NCBI RefSeq assembly: GCF_014645835.1
Contig: NZ_BMMM01000010.1
Coordinates: 310,001 to 374,000 of the forward strand
Direction of reading: 5' to 3'
DNA from: Streptomyces albiflavescens
GTDB lineage: Bacteria > Actinomycetota > Actinomycetes > Streptomycetales > Streptomycetaceae
DNA: 64,000 nucleotides
Part shown: piece after piece, positions 24,712 to 33,120 of the stretch
How the letters are laid out: each line of letters begins with the position of its first letter
Position numbering within the stretch: position 1 is the stretch's first letter
Notes under the pieces: generated by a model
The model's database searches: none
What the model saw: only the letters and a program-made list of their open reading frames with translations
Told to the model about the DNA's origin: nothing
Program-made: the position numbers and the translations under genes

Positions 24712-25392
24712 TCAGTAGCCCGCGGGGCGGACCAGGCCGGACTCGTAGGCGAAGACCGCTGCCTGGGTGCGGTCGCGTAGGCCGAGTTTTACGAGGATTC
24801 GGCCTACGTGGGTCTTCACGGTCTGTTCGGCGACGACCAGGCGTTGGGCGATCTCCGCGTTCGACAGGCCCTGAGCGATGTGTGCGAGGACTTCCGTCTC
24901 CCGCTCGGTCAGCTCGCCCACGCGCTGTTTCAGGGGTGCGCGGGGCGTGGAGTCGAGGCGGGAAAACTCGGCGATGAGGCGGCGGGTGATGCCAGGCGCG
25001 AGCAGTGCGTCGCCCGCAGCGACCACCCGTACCGCCTCGGCGAGTTGGTCGGCGGACGCGTCCTTGAGCAGGAACCCGGAGGCACCGGCACGCAGGGCGT
25101 CGTACACGTACTCGTCGAGGTCGAAGGTGGTGAGCACCAGCACCCTGATCCGGGGTGTCTCGTCGGTGATGCGGCGGGTGGCCTCGATGCCGCCGAGTTC
25201 GGGCATGCGGATGTCCATCAGAACGACGTCCGGGGCGAGTTCGGAGACCTTGGCGATCGCGTCCAGGCCGTCGACCGCCTGACCGACCACCTCGATGTCG
25301 GGCTGGGTGTTGAGCAGCACGGTGAAGCCCTGCCGGACCATCTGCTGGTCGTCGGCGATCAGTACGCGAATGGTGCCGCTCGCGCTCGTCAT
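24712..25392 (-). CDS. NarL-type response regulator
   Basis: Response regulator, 226 residues. Receiver with D60 (VVLMDIRMPE) and KDAS; GerE HTH LTERETEVLAHIAQGLSNAE, then AQRLVVAEQTVKTHV. The C-terminus LRDRTQAAVFAYESGLV is nearly identical to that of the regulator at 22102, so the two systems are a tandem duplication. The ATG overlaps the cognate kinase stop by four bases. Target genes are unknown. Confidence 0.93.
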   Translation of the reverse strand: MTSASGTIRVLIADDQQMVRQGFTVLLNTQPDIEVVGQAVDGLDAIAKVSELAPDVVLMDIRMPELGGIEATRRITDETPRIRVLVLTTFDLDEYVYDALRAGASGFLLKDASADQLAEAVRVVAAGDALLAPGITRRLIAEFSRLDSTPRAPLKQRVGELTERETEVLAHIAQGLSNAEIAQRLVVAEQTVKTHVGRILVKLGLRDRTQAAVFAYESGLVRPAGY

Positions 25393-27083
25393 GGGGTCTC
25401 TTCTCCTGTCGGACCTGTGGAGTTGTCGTCGGTGGAGCCGTCGTCGGTGGAGCCGTCGTCGGCGGGAGCGGCGCCGTTGCGGGGCAGAAAAGCCGCCACC
25501 GCGAAGCCGCCGCACGACGTCTCCGAGGTCACGAGGGTGCCACCGAGCATCGCCACCCGCTCGCGCATGCCGAGCAGACCGTGCCCGGCGCCAGGGGACG
25601 GCGGGGCGGGACGCTCGGGTCTGGAGTTGACGACCCGTACCTGAAGGCCGCGCGGGAAGTGCCAGAGTTCGACACGGACCGCGGAACCGGGCGCGTGCCG
25701 CAGGGCGTTGCTCAGCGCCTCCTGGATGATCCGGTACGCCGACAGCTCCACGCCGGGTGCGAGGGGGAGCTGCTCGCCGGAGATCTCCGTGGTCACGTCC
25801 AGCCCGGCGGCCCGGGTGTTCTCGACGAGGGCATCGAGACGGTCGAGCGTGGGCTGCGGGGAGTCCGGGGCGGCACCCGTGCCCGCACCGAGGCCGTACG
25901 GGTCGTCGGGGTTCTCCGAGCGCAGCACACCCAGGACGCGGCGCAGCTCGGTCAGCGCCTCCAGCGCGTTCTGCCGGATGCCTTCCAGGTTCTCCTTCAG
26001 CTCCTCGGTGGGGTTCTCGACGAGGTGCGGGGCGACCTGGGCCTGGATGGAGATGACCGACATGTGGTGGGCGACCACATCGTGCAGCTCGCGCGCGATA
26101 CGGCTGCGCTCCTCCAGGAGCGTGCGGCGGGCCCGCTCCTCCTCGGTCAGCGAGGCCTGCTCGACCAGCTGCGTACGAGCCTCTCGGCGGCCTCGGAGGG
26201 CGGTGCCGAGAAGGACCACGGCGGCGAAGACGACGACCGCCGGCACTCCCGTCGAGCCGTAGGCCTGCGCGCCGATCAGGCCTTGCACGAAGTACGTGGC
26301 CAGGGCGGTCAAGGACAGCGCGCCGACGGCCACACGCGTGGGTACCCGTAGGGCGAGGAAGAACAGCACGAAGGCGTGCGCGATGATCGCGGGCGGGCTC
26401 CACGGCCAGTCCAGGTTGCCCCGGGGCGCGACCCCCACCGCCATGTGCGAGCGCGCGGCCAGGGCGGCTACGACGGTCGCGGCCAGTGAGAGCCACCAGG
26501 CCGGAACGGGCCGCCACAGCGCCAGGACGATCGCCACGCCCTGCGCGAGCCCGGTCACCGTGCCCAGGCCGAAGCCCAGGTGATAGCTGCTGTTCAGCGT
26601 GTCCGCGCCGGCGAGCCCGACCCCGAGGGCGATCCAGCACATCACGACGTGCGGCAGCCGGCGCAGCCAACGCGGCCGGGTCAGCGGCGGCAGCGGCGCG
26701 GCCGACGGGGAGGCGAGATCGCTCAGGACCGCGCGCACCAGAGCACTGACGCCCTGCGCCCGGGCCGGGCGGGTGGAAGGGCTCGAAGGGGTCGAAGGGG
26801 TCGAAGGGGTCGAAGGGGTGGGACGGCCCTCGGGGGGTGCGCCGCTGCCGGAGGCTTCCTGGTGGTCGCGCTTGCCCGTCATTTCCCGAGGGGTGGACTT
26901 GCGCATGGCTTCCTGACGGGGGGACTTGCGCAGTGCGGCCTGCGGCTCGGGATTGCCCGTGGCGTCCTGCCGCTCGGGATGGTCCCCAGCGTCCTGCGGA
27001 TCGGCCTCGGGGCCGTGGGACATGGGAGGCGTGGGAGGCATGGAGGGCTCGCTGTTCGGGTCCCGGTGCTCCTCGCTGGTCAC
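25389..27083 (-). CDS. Sensor histidine kinase (HisKA_3 type)
   Basis: Histidine kinase of about 564 residues. A long hydrophilic, Pro/Ser/Thr-rich N-terminus ends in a PSTPSTPSTPSSPST tract encoded by four copies of a GTCGAAGGG repeat. Then come about six hydrophobic helices, the phospho-acceptor helix SRIARELHDVVAHHMSVIS, and HATPase_c (QEALSNALRHAPG, GAGHGLLGMRERV). The C-terminus carries DDGSTDDGSTDDNSTG, also from a short DNA repeat. GTG 27083 (AGGG eight bases upstream) is preferred to a start at 27146 inside the acyltransferase gene. Paralogue of the kinase at 22893. Confidence 0.88.
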   Translation of the reverse strand: MTSEEHRDPNSEPSMPPTPPMSHGPEADPQDAGDHPERQDATGNPEPQAALRKSPRQEAMRKSTPREMTGKRDHQEASGSGAPPEGRPTPSTPSTPSTPSSPSTRPARAQGVSALVRAVLSDLASPSAAPLPPLTRPRWLRRLPHVVMCWIALGVGLAGADTLNSSYHLGFGLGTVTGLAQGVAIVLALWRPVPAWWLSLAATVVAALAARSHMAVGVAPRGNLDWPWSPPAIIAHAFVLFFLALRVPTRVAVGALSLTALATYFVQGLIGAQAYGSTGVPAVVVFAAVVLLGTALRGRREARTQLVEQASLTEEERARRTLLEERSRIARELHDVVAHHMSVISIQAQVAPHLVENPTEELKENLEGIRQNALEALTELRRVLGVLRSENPDDPYGLGAGTGAAPDSPQPTLDRLDALVENTRAAGLDVTTEISGEQLPLAPGVELSAYRIIQEALSNALRHAPGSAVRVELWHFPRGLQVRVVNSRPERPAPPSPGAGHGLLGMRERVAMLGGTLVTSETSCGGFAVAAFLPRNGAAPADDGSTDDGSTDDNSTGPTGEETP

Positions 27084-27093
27084 GTGGGCAACC

Positions 27094-28401
27094 CTAGGCA
27101 CGAGGGGTCGCGTTCGCTCCGGCCGGGCCGAGGCTTCGGTGGACACGGACGACTCGGGACGGGCGGCCAGTGCGCCGGCGGGGACCCTGCTCGTAGGTGC
27201 GAAAAGCGGACCAGCAGATGGTGAGGACCAGGGCGAAGACGGGGAGCCAGGCCAGTCGGGCTGCCACCCAGCCCAGCCCGTCCGGGATGGTGTGCAGGCC
27301 GGGGAGACGGCCCGCGAGGAGACCGAGTGCGGTGACCGCCATCATCGAGGTCTGGTGCCACAGGAATATCGTCATCGCGGAGAGATTGACGAAAGCTGTC
27401 CCCGCCCAGACCAGCGGGCGCCGCATCACCCGGCGCAGCGGCTCGCGCAGCAGCAGGGCGAGGCCGCACTGGGACAGGCCGAAGGTGACCGCGGCCAGCG
27501 TCGGCGGGTTCAGATTGGAGACCGTCGCGCCGGGCACGCCGACCATCGAGGCCGGGTAGCCGGCCCACGCCACCAACGCCGCAGTCGCGGCCGCGCCGCC
27601 GGTCAACAGCGCCCAGCCCGCGCGCCGTCGATCCAGTTCACCGCGTGTCCAGGCCGCGCCCAGGGTGTACGGCACCAGCCAGCCCGCCGCCACGTTCACC
27701 CAGCCGAGCCAGGACGGGCCGCCGAGACCGAAGCGAATGAGGTCCACATGGAGAACGACGGCCAGCGGCCACAGCGGGTTGATACGCGTCACCAGGGGCG
27801 TCACCGCCGTCAGGACCGCGAAGACCACGAGGAACCAGAGCGGGGACAGCGCCAGCTTCACCAGGGTGTGGACGGTCGCGAAGTCCGCGCCCGACACGAG
27901 CAGGCAGGCCGTGGCGACCGTCCAGAGGGTCAGCACCGCCGCGACCGGTTTGAAGAGGCGGCTCAGCCGGGCGCGCAGCCACTGCCCGTACGTCGTCCCG
28001 CGCGCCCGCGCCGACGCGTAGCTCTTCGTCGCCACATGGCCGCCCACCAGGAAGAACACGGCGAGCGTCTGGAAAACCCAGGAGATCGGGGCCAGCCAGG
28101 GCATGTGCTGCAACGGGCTCGCCGTGCGCAGCGCGCCGCCGTCCGCGACCAGGGCCGTCACCAGCCAGTGGCCGAGGACGACGCCGAGGATCGCGAGGGC
28201 GCGCAGGGCGTCCACGGCGCGGTCCCGCTCCGCCGGGGTGACCTCGTCGATCCGGCGGGCTCCGTCCCGCAAGCCGTGAACCGCCGCACGCACACCGCCG
28301 CGTACTCCTGCCCGTATGGAAGGTGCGCCCACCCCTGTGCCGGGATCGGCGGCCCCTGCACCTTCCCGTCGGCGGGGCTCACGCAGACTCAACTCACGCA
28401 C
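27094..28401 (-). CDS. Acyltransferase family 3 membrane protein
   Basis: Integral membrane acyltransferase, 435 residues, about ten hydrophobic helices. The N-terminal block RDRAVDALRALAILGVVLGHW has the arginine and histidine typical of the Acyl_transf_3 family. Such enzymes O-acylate cell-surface sugars or secondary metabolites. GTG 28401 overlaps the end of the upstream hydrolase gene by eight bases, so the two are coupled. The acceptor is unknown. Confidence 0.87.
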   Translation of the reverse strand: MRELSLREPRRREGAGAADPGTGVGAPSIRAGVRGGVRAAVHGLRDGARRIDEVTPAERDRAVDALRALAILGVVLGHWLVTALVADGGALRTASPLQHMPWLAPISWVFQTLAVFFLVGGHVATKSYASARARGTTYGQWLRARLSRLFKPVAAVLTLWTVATACLLVSGADFATVHTLVKLALSPLWFLVVFAVLTAVTPLVTRINPLWPLAVVLHVDLIRFGLGGPSWLGWVNVAAGWLVPYTLGAAWTRGELDRRRAGWALLTGGAAATAALVAWAGYPASMVGVPGATVSNLNPPTLAAVTFGLSQCGLALLLREPLRRVMRRPLVWAGTAFVNLSAMTIFLWHQTSMMAVTALGLLAGRLPGLHTIPDGLGWVAARLAWLPVFALVLTICWSAFRTYEQGPRRRTGRPSRVVRVHRSLGPAGANATPRA

Positions 28402-29575
28402 GGGTCACCTCCGAGGTGTCGCCGAGGACGATGCGGGCGAGGTTGTCCAGGGACACCGAGCCCGGTTTGAAGTAGTCGCTGTGGCCGCCGTCGCCCGCCG
28501 CGAAGACATGCGCGCCGAAGGCGGGGGACACGGGGTCGGTGCCGAAGCCGATGGTGGTGCCGAAGAGGTCGGCGCTCGCGTGCGGGACGTTCGCGACCCA
28601 GTCGTCGGCGCCCCGGGCCGCCCAGACGCGGGCGGACGTGTGCAGCGCCGCCGCGGAGTCGGCGCCGGTGCCCGGGCTGCCGAGGAGGGCGATGTCCTCC
28701 ACGTCCAGGCCCTGCGCCGCGCGGCCGCAGACCACTGTGCCGTACGAGTGACACAGCAGGGACAGGTGCGCCGACCGGCCGACGACGCCACGCAGTTCGC
28801 GTATGAACCCCTTCAGGCGCGGGGCCGCCTCCTCTGCGCGGCCCGTCGTCATGACCGTGGTGCTCACGGTGCCCGGAGTCTCATAGCCGAGCCATGCGAC
28901 GACGGCCGTGCCCGGGCCGAGGCGATCGTGCAGGGCGAGGGCGCCGGCGCGGAAACGGCCGTACGTCTCCAGAGTGGTGTCGGAGCCGGGGACCAGGACG
29001 GCCACGTGGTCGGCGTGGGCGAGGTCGCCGAAGATCTCGACGGCCTGGCCCGAGCCGCGGCCGTCGAAGGAGAGGAAGTGGCGGGAGGGATCGGCCATGG
29101 CGCGGTCGGCGGCGGCGCGGGTGCGATCGCCGTGGTCCGCGGCCATACCGGCCGCCTCCGCGGCGTTGGCACGATTGGCCGCGTACGCCTCGTCCAGCGT
29201 CGATGCCGTCACCGGAGTGAGGACCGCGGGCGCCGGGGCGGGGATCCGGGGCCGGGCGGCGGCGGACACGGGGACGACGACGGCCCCCATGACGAGCACG
29301 GCGAGCAGCGTGCGCCGCAGCCGCCGGACGACTCGGCCACCACGGCCACCACGGCCCGCCGATCCCACTCGCGCAGCCGTCGGCTCCCCTGCGCCCGACG
29401 GCTCCGGCCCCTCCGAAGCCGGCCCCTCCGGCCCCGGGTGCTCCCGCCCCAGCCGATCCGACGCGGGCGACGTCGAGTCAGTCGAGTCAGCGGATCGGTC
29501 CGCTCTTCCCTTCGCGCTCGGCTTCGCCCGGAATCCCACGGTGTCCTGTCCTTCCCTTCCAGTTCGCCCGCTCAT
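28394..29575 (-). CDS. Secreted alpha/beta hydrolase (DUF1023 type)
   Basis: Protein of 393 residues. A long Ser/Pro-rich N-terminus precedes a signal-anchor helix (LLAVLVMGAVVVPVSAAA, about residues 88-106). The hydrolase domain has VAVLVPGSDTTLETY, nucleophile elbow SLLCHSYGTVVCG, then GSPGTGADSAAALH and a C-terminal GGHSDYF histidine, the DUF1023 pattern. The substrate is unknown. The true start may be internal, since the first 70 residues are low complexity. Coupled to the downstream acyltransferase; a 9-bp palindrome lies 64 bases upstream. Confidence 0.85.
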   Translation of the reverse strand: MSGRTGREGQDTVGFRAKPSAKGRADRSADSTDSTSPASDRLGREHPGPEGPASEGPEPSGAGEPTAARVGSAGRGGRGGRVVRRLRRTLLAVLVMGAVVVPVSAAARPRIPAPAPAVLTPVTASTLDEAYAANRANAAEAAGMAADHGDRTRAAADRAMADPSRHFLSFDGRGSGQAVEIFGDLAHADHVAVLVPGSDTTLETYGRFRAGALALHDRLGPGTAVVAWLGYETPGTVSTTVMTTGRAEEAAPRLKGFIRELRGVVGRSAHLSLLCHSYGTVVCGRAAQGLDVEDIALLGSPGTGADSAAALHTSARVWAARGADDWVANVPHASADLFGTTIGFGTDPVSPAFGAHVFAAGDGGHSDYFKPGSVSLDNLARIVLGDTSEVTRA

Positions 29576-29638
29576 CGGGCGTCTCTGGAGGGGAAGTTAC
29601 GGACCGTGACGTGTCGTCGGCGTCCCGCTGGGGAGCTC

Positions 29639-29660
29639 ACTTGAGAGGTAGCTCTCAAGT
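29639..29660. promoter_or_regulatory. Inverted repeat upstream of the DUF1023 hydrolase gene
   Basis: ACTTGAGAG and CTCTCAAGT separated by GTAG, a perfect 9-bp inverted repeat, 64 bases upstream of the hydrolase start. The spacing suits a PadR/TetR-like operator. It resembles but does not match the HspR HAIR motif (wrong spacer, extra AG). Confidence 0.5.
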
Positions 29661-29726
29661 ATTACGGGTATGACCGGGGCGCCTCACAGGAGAGACAACT
29701 CCCGCAGCCGACAGGCCAGTTGTACG

Positions 29727-30704
29727 TCACCAGGCCAGTTGGGCGATCTCCTCGGCCACCACGGCGCACGCGTCCGCCGCCGGATCGATCAGGGGGAAGT
29801 GGCCGACCTCCTCCAGGAGCGTCAGGCCGACCACCTCTCCCGCCTTGGCGGCGGCATCGGCGTACGACTCGGCGACCGCCTGCGGGACGACGATGTCGGT
29901 GCGGCCCTGTACAAGAGTGGTGGCGATGCCGGTGGGGAGAAGCCGCGCCGGGTCGGCGTAGGGCAGACGCTCCGCGAACCGCCCTTCTCCGCCGAGGAGT
30001 TGGCGAGCCGCACCGCCGCACACGTCGAGCTTCTCCGCGACCTGGAAGTCCGCGATCGGGGCGAGGGCGACGACACCGCGCAGGGGAGCGGGCCGGTCGG
30101 TGCGCCAGGGGGCGTCGGCGGGCAGGAGGTGACGGGCGGCTGCCCACAGGGCCAGGTGGCCACCCGCCGAGTGGCCCGTGACCACCGTGCGCCGGGGATC
30201 GGCCTGCGGGAGCCTCTCGCGTACAAGGGCGGGCAACGCGTCCAGCGCGGCCGCGATGTCGTCGAAGGTGTCCGGCCAGCGCCCCGCGATCGGACCCGCG
30301 GCGCCCTGCCCCTGAGCCGGGACCGGGACGCTGTTCGGCTCGGGGGCCGCGGCGCCCCGGCGGTACTCGACATTCGCCACGGCGAAGCCGCGGCGGGCCA
30401 GGAAGTCCGCGAACGGGGTGACGTGCCGACGGTCGTACGGCGCACGCCAGGCGCCGCCGTGCAGGACGACCACGAGGGGGGCGAGGACCGCGGGGTCCGG
30501 CTCGCGCGGGGCGTAGAAGTCGATCACCTGGTCGGGGTGGTCGCCGTACGACGCGGTGAGGTCGGGGTCCACGGGCGGGTGCGAGAAGGCTGACGCCTCT
30601 TCCGCGGCGTCACGCTGTAGGGCCGCCTCGTGCTCGGCGGCGGCGCGCTCTGCGGCGGCTCCGTCGGCGGCGTCGTCCCGGGCTGCGGCGTCGTCGTCCT
30701 GCAT
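29727..30704 (-). CDS. Alpha/beta hydrolase, probable kynurenine formamidase
   Basis: Protein of 325 residues. An Ala/Asp/Glu-rich N-terminus of about 40 residues precedes a hydrolase domain with HGGAW at 82-86 (oxyanion motif as in AFMID/BNA7 kynurenine formamidases), nucleophile S179 in TGHSAGGHLALW, and the catalytic histidine in EEVGHFPL. Kynureninase and tryptophan 2,3-dioxygenase lie 1.2 kb away on the same strand, so hydrolysis of N-formylkynurenine is a reasonable inference. General carboxylesterase is the alternative. Divergent from a TetR gene. Confidence 0.7.
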   Translation of the reverse strand: MQDDDAAARDDAADGAAAERAAAEHEAALQRDAAEEASAFSHPPVDPDLTASYGDHPDQVIDFYAPREPDPAVLAPLVVVLHGGAWRAPYDRRHVTPFADFLARRGFAVANVEYRRGAAAPEPNSVPVPAQGQGAAGPIAGRWPDTFDDIAAALDALPALVRERLPQADPRRTVVTGHSAGGHLALWAAARHLLPADAPWRTDRPAPLRGVVALAPIADFQVAEKLDVCGGAARQLLGGEGRFAERLPYADPARLLPTGIATTLVQGRTDIVVPQAVAESYADAAAKAGEVVGLTLLEEVGHFPLIDPAADACAVVAEEIAQLAW

Positions 30705-30888
30705 GCTCCAACCTCTCAGCGGTGAAACGGATTTGGCGGACCAGGGGAGAATGCGGCCGTTGGCGGGGACGGTATCAGGCCCGTGACGTGCGTCGACACG
30801 GGGTTGTCACGCTCGGTGAGGGTTAAACGGTCCTGTTGTTTCGTTACGCTGGCAGGTAGCGTCCGCAGGCCCGCAGAAGGAGGTCGTC

Positions 30889-31515
30889 ATGTCCGCCGAG
30901 CCCGGCACGGTACGTCCCGGGGGGCGTACCGCCCGTGTCCGTACCGCCGTGTTGCGGGTCGCCGGGGATGTGCTCGCCGAGCAGGGGTTCGCGCATCTCG
31001 ATCTGGCCGATGTGGCTCGGCGGGCCGAGGTGGGGAAGACGACGGTGTATCGACGGTGGGGGTCGGTGACGGGGCTGGTCGCCGACTTGCTCAGCGATAT
31101 GGCCGAGCAGTCGCTTCCCCGTACGGAGACGGGGAGCGTGCTCGGGGATCTGCGTGCCAATGCCGCGCTGGTGCGGCGGACGCTGGCGGATCCTCGGCAG
31201 GGGGCGTTGTTTCGGGCGGTCATTGCTGCGGGGGCGTGCGACGTGCGTACGGCGGAGGCGTTGCGGAAGTTCTACGACGTGCGGGTTGCCGAGTGGGCGC
31301 CGTGTGTGGAGCAGGGGGTTGCTCGGGGGGAGTTGCCTGCGGGGACCGATCCCGCACTGGTCGTGCGGGCGGTGTCGGCGCCTCTCTACTACACCTTGCT
31401 CACCACTGGGGTGGCTCCCGACGACGCCGCGGCCGATCGGGCTGCCGAGGCCGCGGTTGCCGCTGCCGTGGCTGGGGTGTACGTGGTGACCCGCCGCGGT
31501 GATACGGGCGAGTAG
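30889..31515 (+). CDS. TetR family transcriptional regulator
   Basis: TetR regulator, 208 residues. HTH near residues 35-60 (LDLADVARRAEVGKTTVYRRW), then a helical ligand domain of the TetR_C_16/AcrR kind (ALVRRTLADPRQGALFRAVI). The start is ATG 30889 with AAGGAGG five bases upstream. The divergent neighbour is the putative formamidase gene; the 184-base gap holds an imperfect AAAC-N9-GTTT dyad near 30827 that might be its operator, but this is weak. It is placed between the formamidase and kynU-kynA genes and is a candidate regulator of them. Confidence 0.85.
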   Translation: MSAEPGTVRPGGRTARVRTAVLRVAGDVLAEQGFAHLDLADVARRAEVGKTTVYRRWGSVTGLVADLLSDMAEQSLPRTETGSVLGDLRANAALVRRTLADPRQGALFRAVIAAGACDVRTAEALRKFYDVRVAEWAPCVEQGVARGELPAGTDPALVVRAVSAPLYYTLLTTGVAPDDAAADRAAEAAVAAAVAGVYVVTRRGDTGE

Positions 31516-31519
31516 GGTT

Positions 31520-31620
31520 TTCGCCCCCTCCGCCCCTACCCAACCCGTACCTGGGGCTCCGCCCCCGGACCCCCGCCAACGGCCTTGACGGCCCTCCAGG
31601 GCCGAAGGGATGAAGTGGGA
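31520..31620. repeat. Dispersed GC-rich intergenic element, copy D
   Basis: CGCCCCCTCCGCCCCTACCC, then CCGTACCTGGGGCTCCGCCC and GACGGCCCTCCAGGGCCG, related to the left half of copies B and E. It begins five bases after the TetR stop. Confidence 0.55.
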
Positions 31621-31661
31621 GGCCGCACTGCCCACACACCCGCAGTCGCCAGACCACGGAA

Positions 31662-31775
31662 GGGGCCGTGCCGGTACATCACATGCCCCGTCGCTTACGC
31701 GGTTGCCAACAAGCAGGACCATGAAAGCCAACCGATCTGCCACCGGCGACGGGGCGGATGTACCGGCACGGCCCC
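31662..31775. repeat. Nested inverted-repeat element, copy 2
   Basis: The outer arms GGGGCCGTGCCGGTACATC (31662-31680) and perfect complement (31757-31775) are identical to copy 1 at 24494. The inner stem is different: GCCCCGTCGC and GCGACGGGGC, again perfect. Homology with copy 1 extends outside the arms when this copy is read in reverse. A gene for a mobile-element protein is absent. Confidence 0.9.
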
Positions 31776-31810
31776 GACCCGCCCACCGGCGGACACGCGG
31801 AACCACCCAC

Positions 31811-31942
31811 CGGCAGAACCCGCCCCATCCACCGACCGCAGGCGCACCTACGCCGGCGCAGCCCCGACCCGCCCACCAGCCGTAGGTGCCCCTATGCCGG
31901 CACAGACCCGACCCACCCACCAGCCGTAGGCGCCCCTACGCC
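31811..31942. repeat. Three tandem 44-bp units overlapping the kynU stop
   Basis: Units at 31811-31854, 31855-31898 and 31899-31942 share ACCCGMCCCAYCCACCRRCC and a CCCCTACGCC end. The last unit contains the kynU stop codon at 31936-31938. The period is the same as at 24341, and the reverse complement is recognisably related, so the arrays and the inverted-repeat elements seem to travel together. Confidence 0.8.
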
Positions 31943-33120
31943 AGCACCTCCCCCAGCACCCGCGCCGCCCTCTCCACATCCCCGAACCCCACGTACAACG
32001 GCGTGAAACCGAAGCGCAGGACGTCGGGATGCCGGAAGTCGCCGACCACGCCCTGGTCGATCAGGCTCTTCATCACGGTGCCCGCTTCCGCGCAGCGCAG
32101 GGCGACCTGGCTGCCGCGTTCCGCGTGGGCGGACGGGGTCAGGGACTCCACCCGGCCCTCGGGGACGTACGCCGAGACGCACTCCAGGAAGAAGTCCGTG
32201 AGGGCGAGGGACTTGGCGCGGACGGAGTCGATCGAGACGCCGTCCCACACCTCCAGCGCCGCCTCCAGGGCCAGCATCGACAGGATGTCCGGCGTGCCGA
32301 CCCGGCCGCGCAGCGCACCCGGAGCCGGGGCGTACGACGGGCTCATGCCGAACGGGTCCACGTGGGAGTTCCAGCCGGGCAGCGGGGAGTCGAAGCGGGA
32401 CTGCAGGTCGCTGCATACGTACAAGTACGCCGGTGAACCAGGGCCGCCGTTCAGGTATTTGTACGTGCAGCCGACCGCCAGGTCGACCCCGTGCGCGTCC
32501 AGCCCGACCGGCAGGGCGCCCGCGCTGTGGCACAGGTCCCAGACCGCCAGCGCGCCCGCGTCATGGATCGCGGACGTGAGGGAAGGGAGGTCGTGCAACC
32601 TGCCCGTGCGGTAGTCGACGTGGTTCAGCAACACCGCCGCCGTACGGGGGCCCACCGCACCGGGGACCTCGGCCGGGTCGAGCGGCCGCAACTCGCACCC
32701 CGTCAGCCGCGCCGCCGACGCCGCGATATACCCGTCCGTCGGAAACGTCGTCGCGTCGACGACGATCTCATCGCGACCGTCCTCCGCCAGCCGCACCGCC
32801 CCGACCAGCGCCTTGAAGACGTTCACACTCGTGGAGTCACCGACCACGATCTGCCCGGCCGCCGCCCCGACCAGCGGAGCGATCAGGTCACCGATCCGCT
32901 CGGGCGCGGTCCACCAACCGCTCTCCTCCCAGGAGCGGATACGCAGCTCACCCCACTGCCGGCGCACGACGTCGTCGACCCGGCCGGGCACCCCCGCCGG
33001 CAGCGCGCCGAGCGAGTTCCCGTCCAGGTACACCACGTCGTCCAGCACGAACTGCGCACGCAGCCCCGCCAGTTCATCGGCCGAGTCCAGCTTCTCCGCC
33101 TTGAGGATCAGCTCAGACAT
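31936..33120 (-). CDS. kynU: Kynureninase
   Basis: PLP enzyme that cleaves kynurenine to anthranilate and alanine; 394 residues. Blocks seen: YLDGNSLGALP (residues 31-41), VVGDSTSVNVFKAL, NHVDYRTGRLHD, VWDLCHSAGALPV with the PLP aspartate, and CTYKYLNGGPGSPAYLYV with the Schiff-base lysine. The start overlaps the end of the dioxygenase gene by eight bases, giving a kynA-kynU operon. The 3' end lies in a 44-bp repeat array. Confidence 0.96.
   Translation of the reverse strand: MSELILKAEKLDSADELAGLRAQFVLDDVVYLDGNSLGALPAGVPGRVDDVVRRQWGELRIRSWEESGWWTAPERIGDLIAPLVGAAAGQIVVGDSTSVNVFKALVGAVRLAEDGRDEIVVDATTFPTDGYIAASAARLTGCELRPLDPAEVPGAVGPRTAAVLLNHVDYRTGRLHDLPSLTSAIHDAGALAVWDLCHSAGALPVGLDAHGVDLAVGCTYKYLNGGPGSPAYLYVCSDLQSRFDSPLPGWNSHVDPFGMSPSYAPAPGALRGRVGTPDILSMLALEAALEVWDGVSIDSVRAKSLALTDFFLECVSAYVPEGRVESLTPSAHAERGSQVALRCAEAGTVMKSLIDQGVVGDFRHPDVLRFGFTPLYVGFGDVERAARVLGEVLA

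Noticed and set aside
29639..29660. HAIR-like CTTGAG/CTCAAG repeat upstream of the DUF1023 gene
   Set aside because: Spacer and arm sequence do not fit CTTGAGT-N7-ACTCAAG; kept only as a generic palindrome.
30800..30850. TetR operator AAAC-N9-GTTT
   Set aside because: The dyad is short and imperfect; not strong enough to list as a feature.
31515..31935. Small proline-rich proteins on either strand in the kynU downstream region
   Set aside because: The repetitive PTRPPA-type translations simply mirror the 44-bp DNA repeats; no start signals or conservation are evident.
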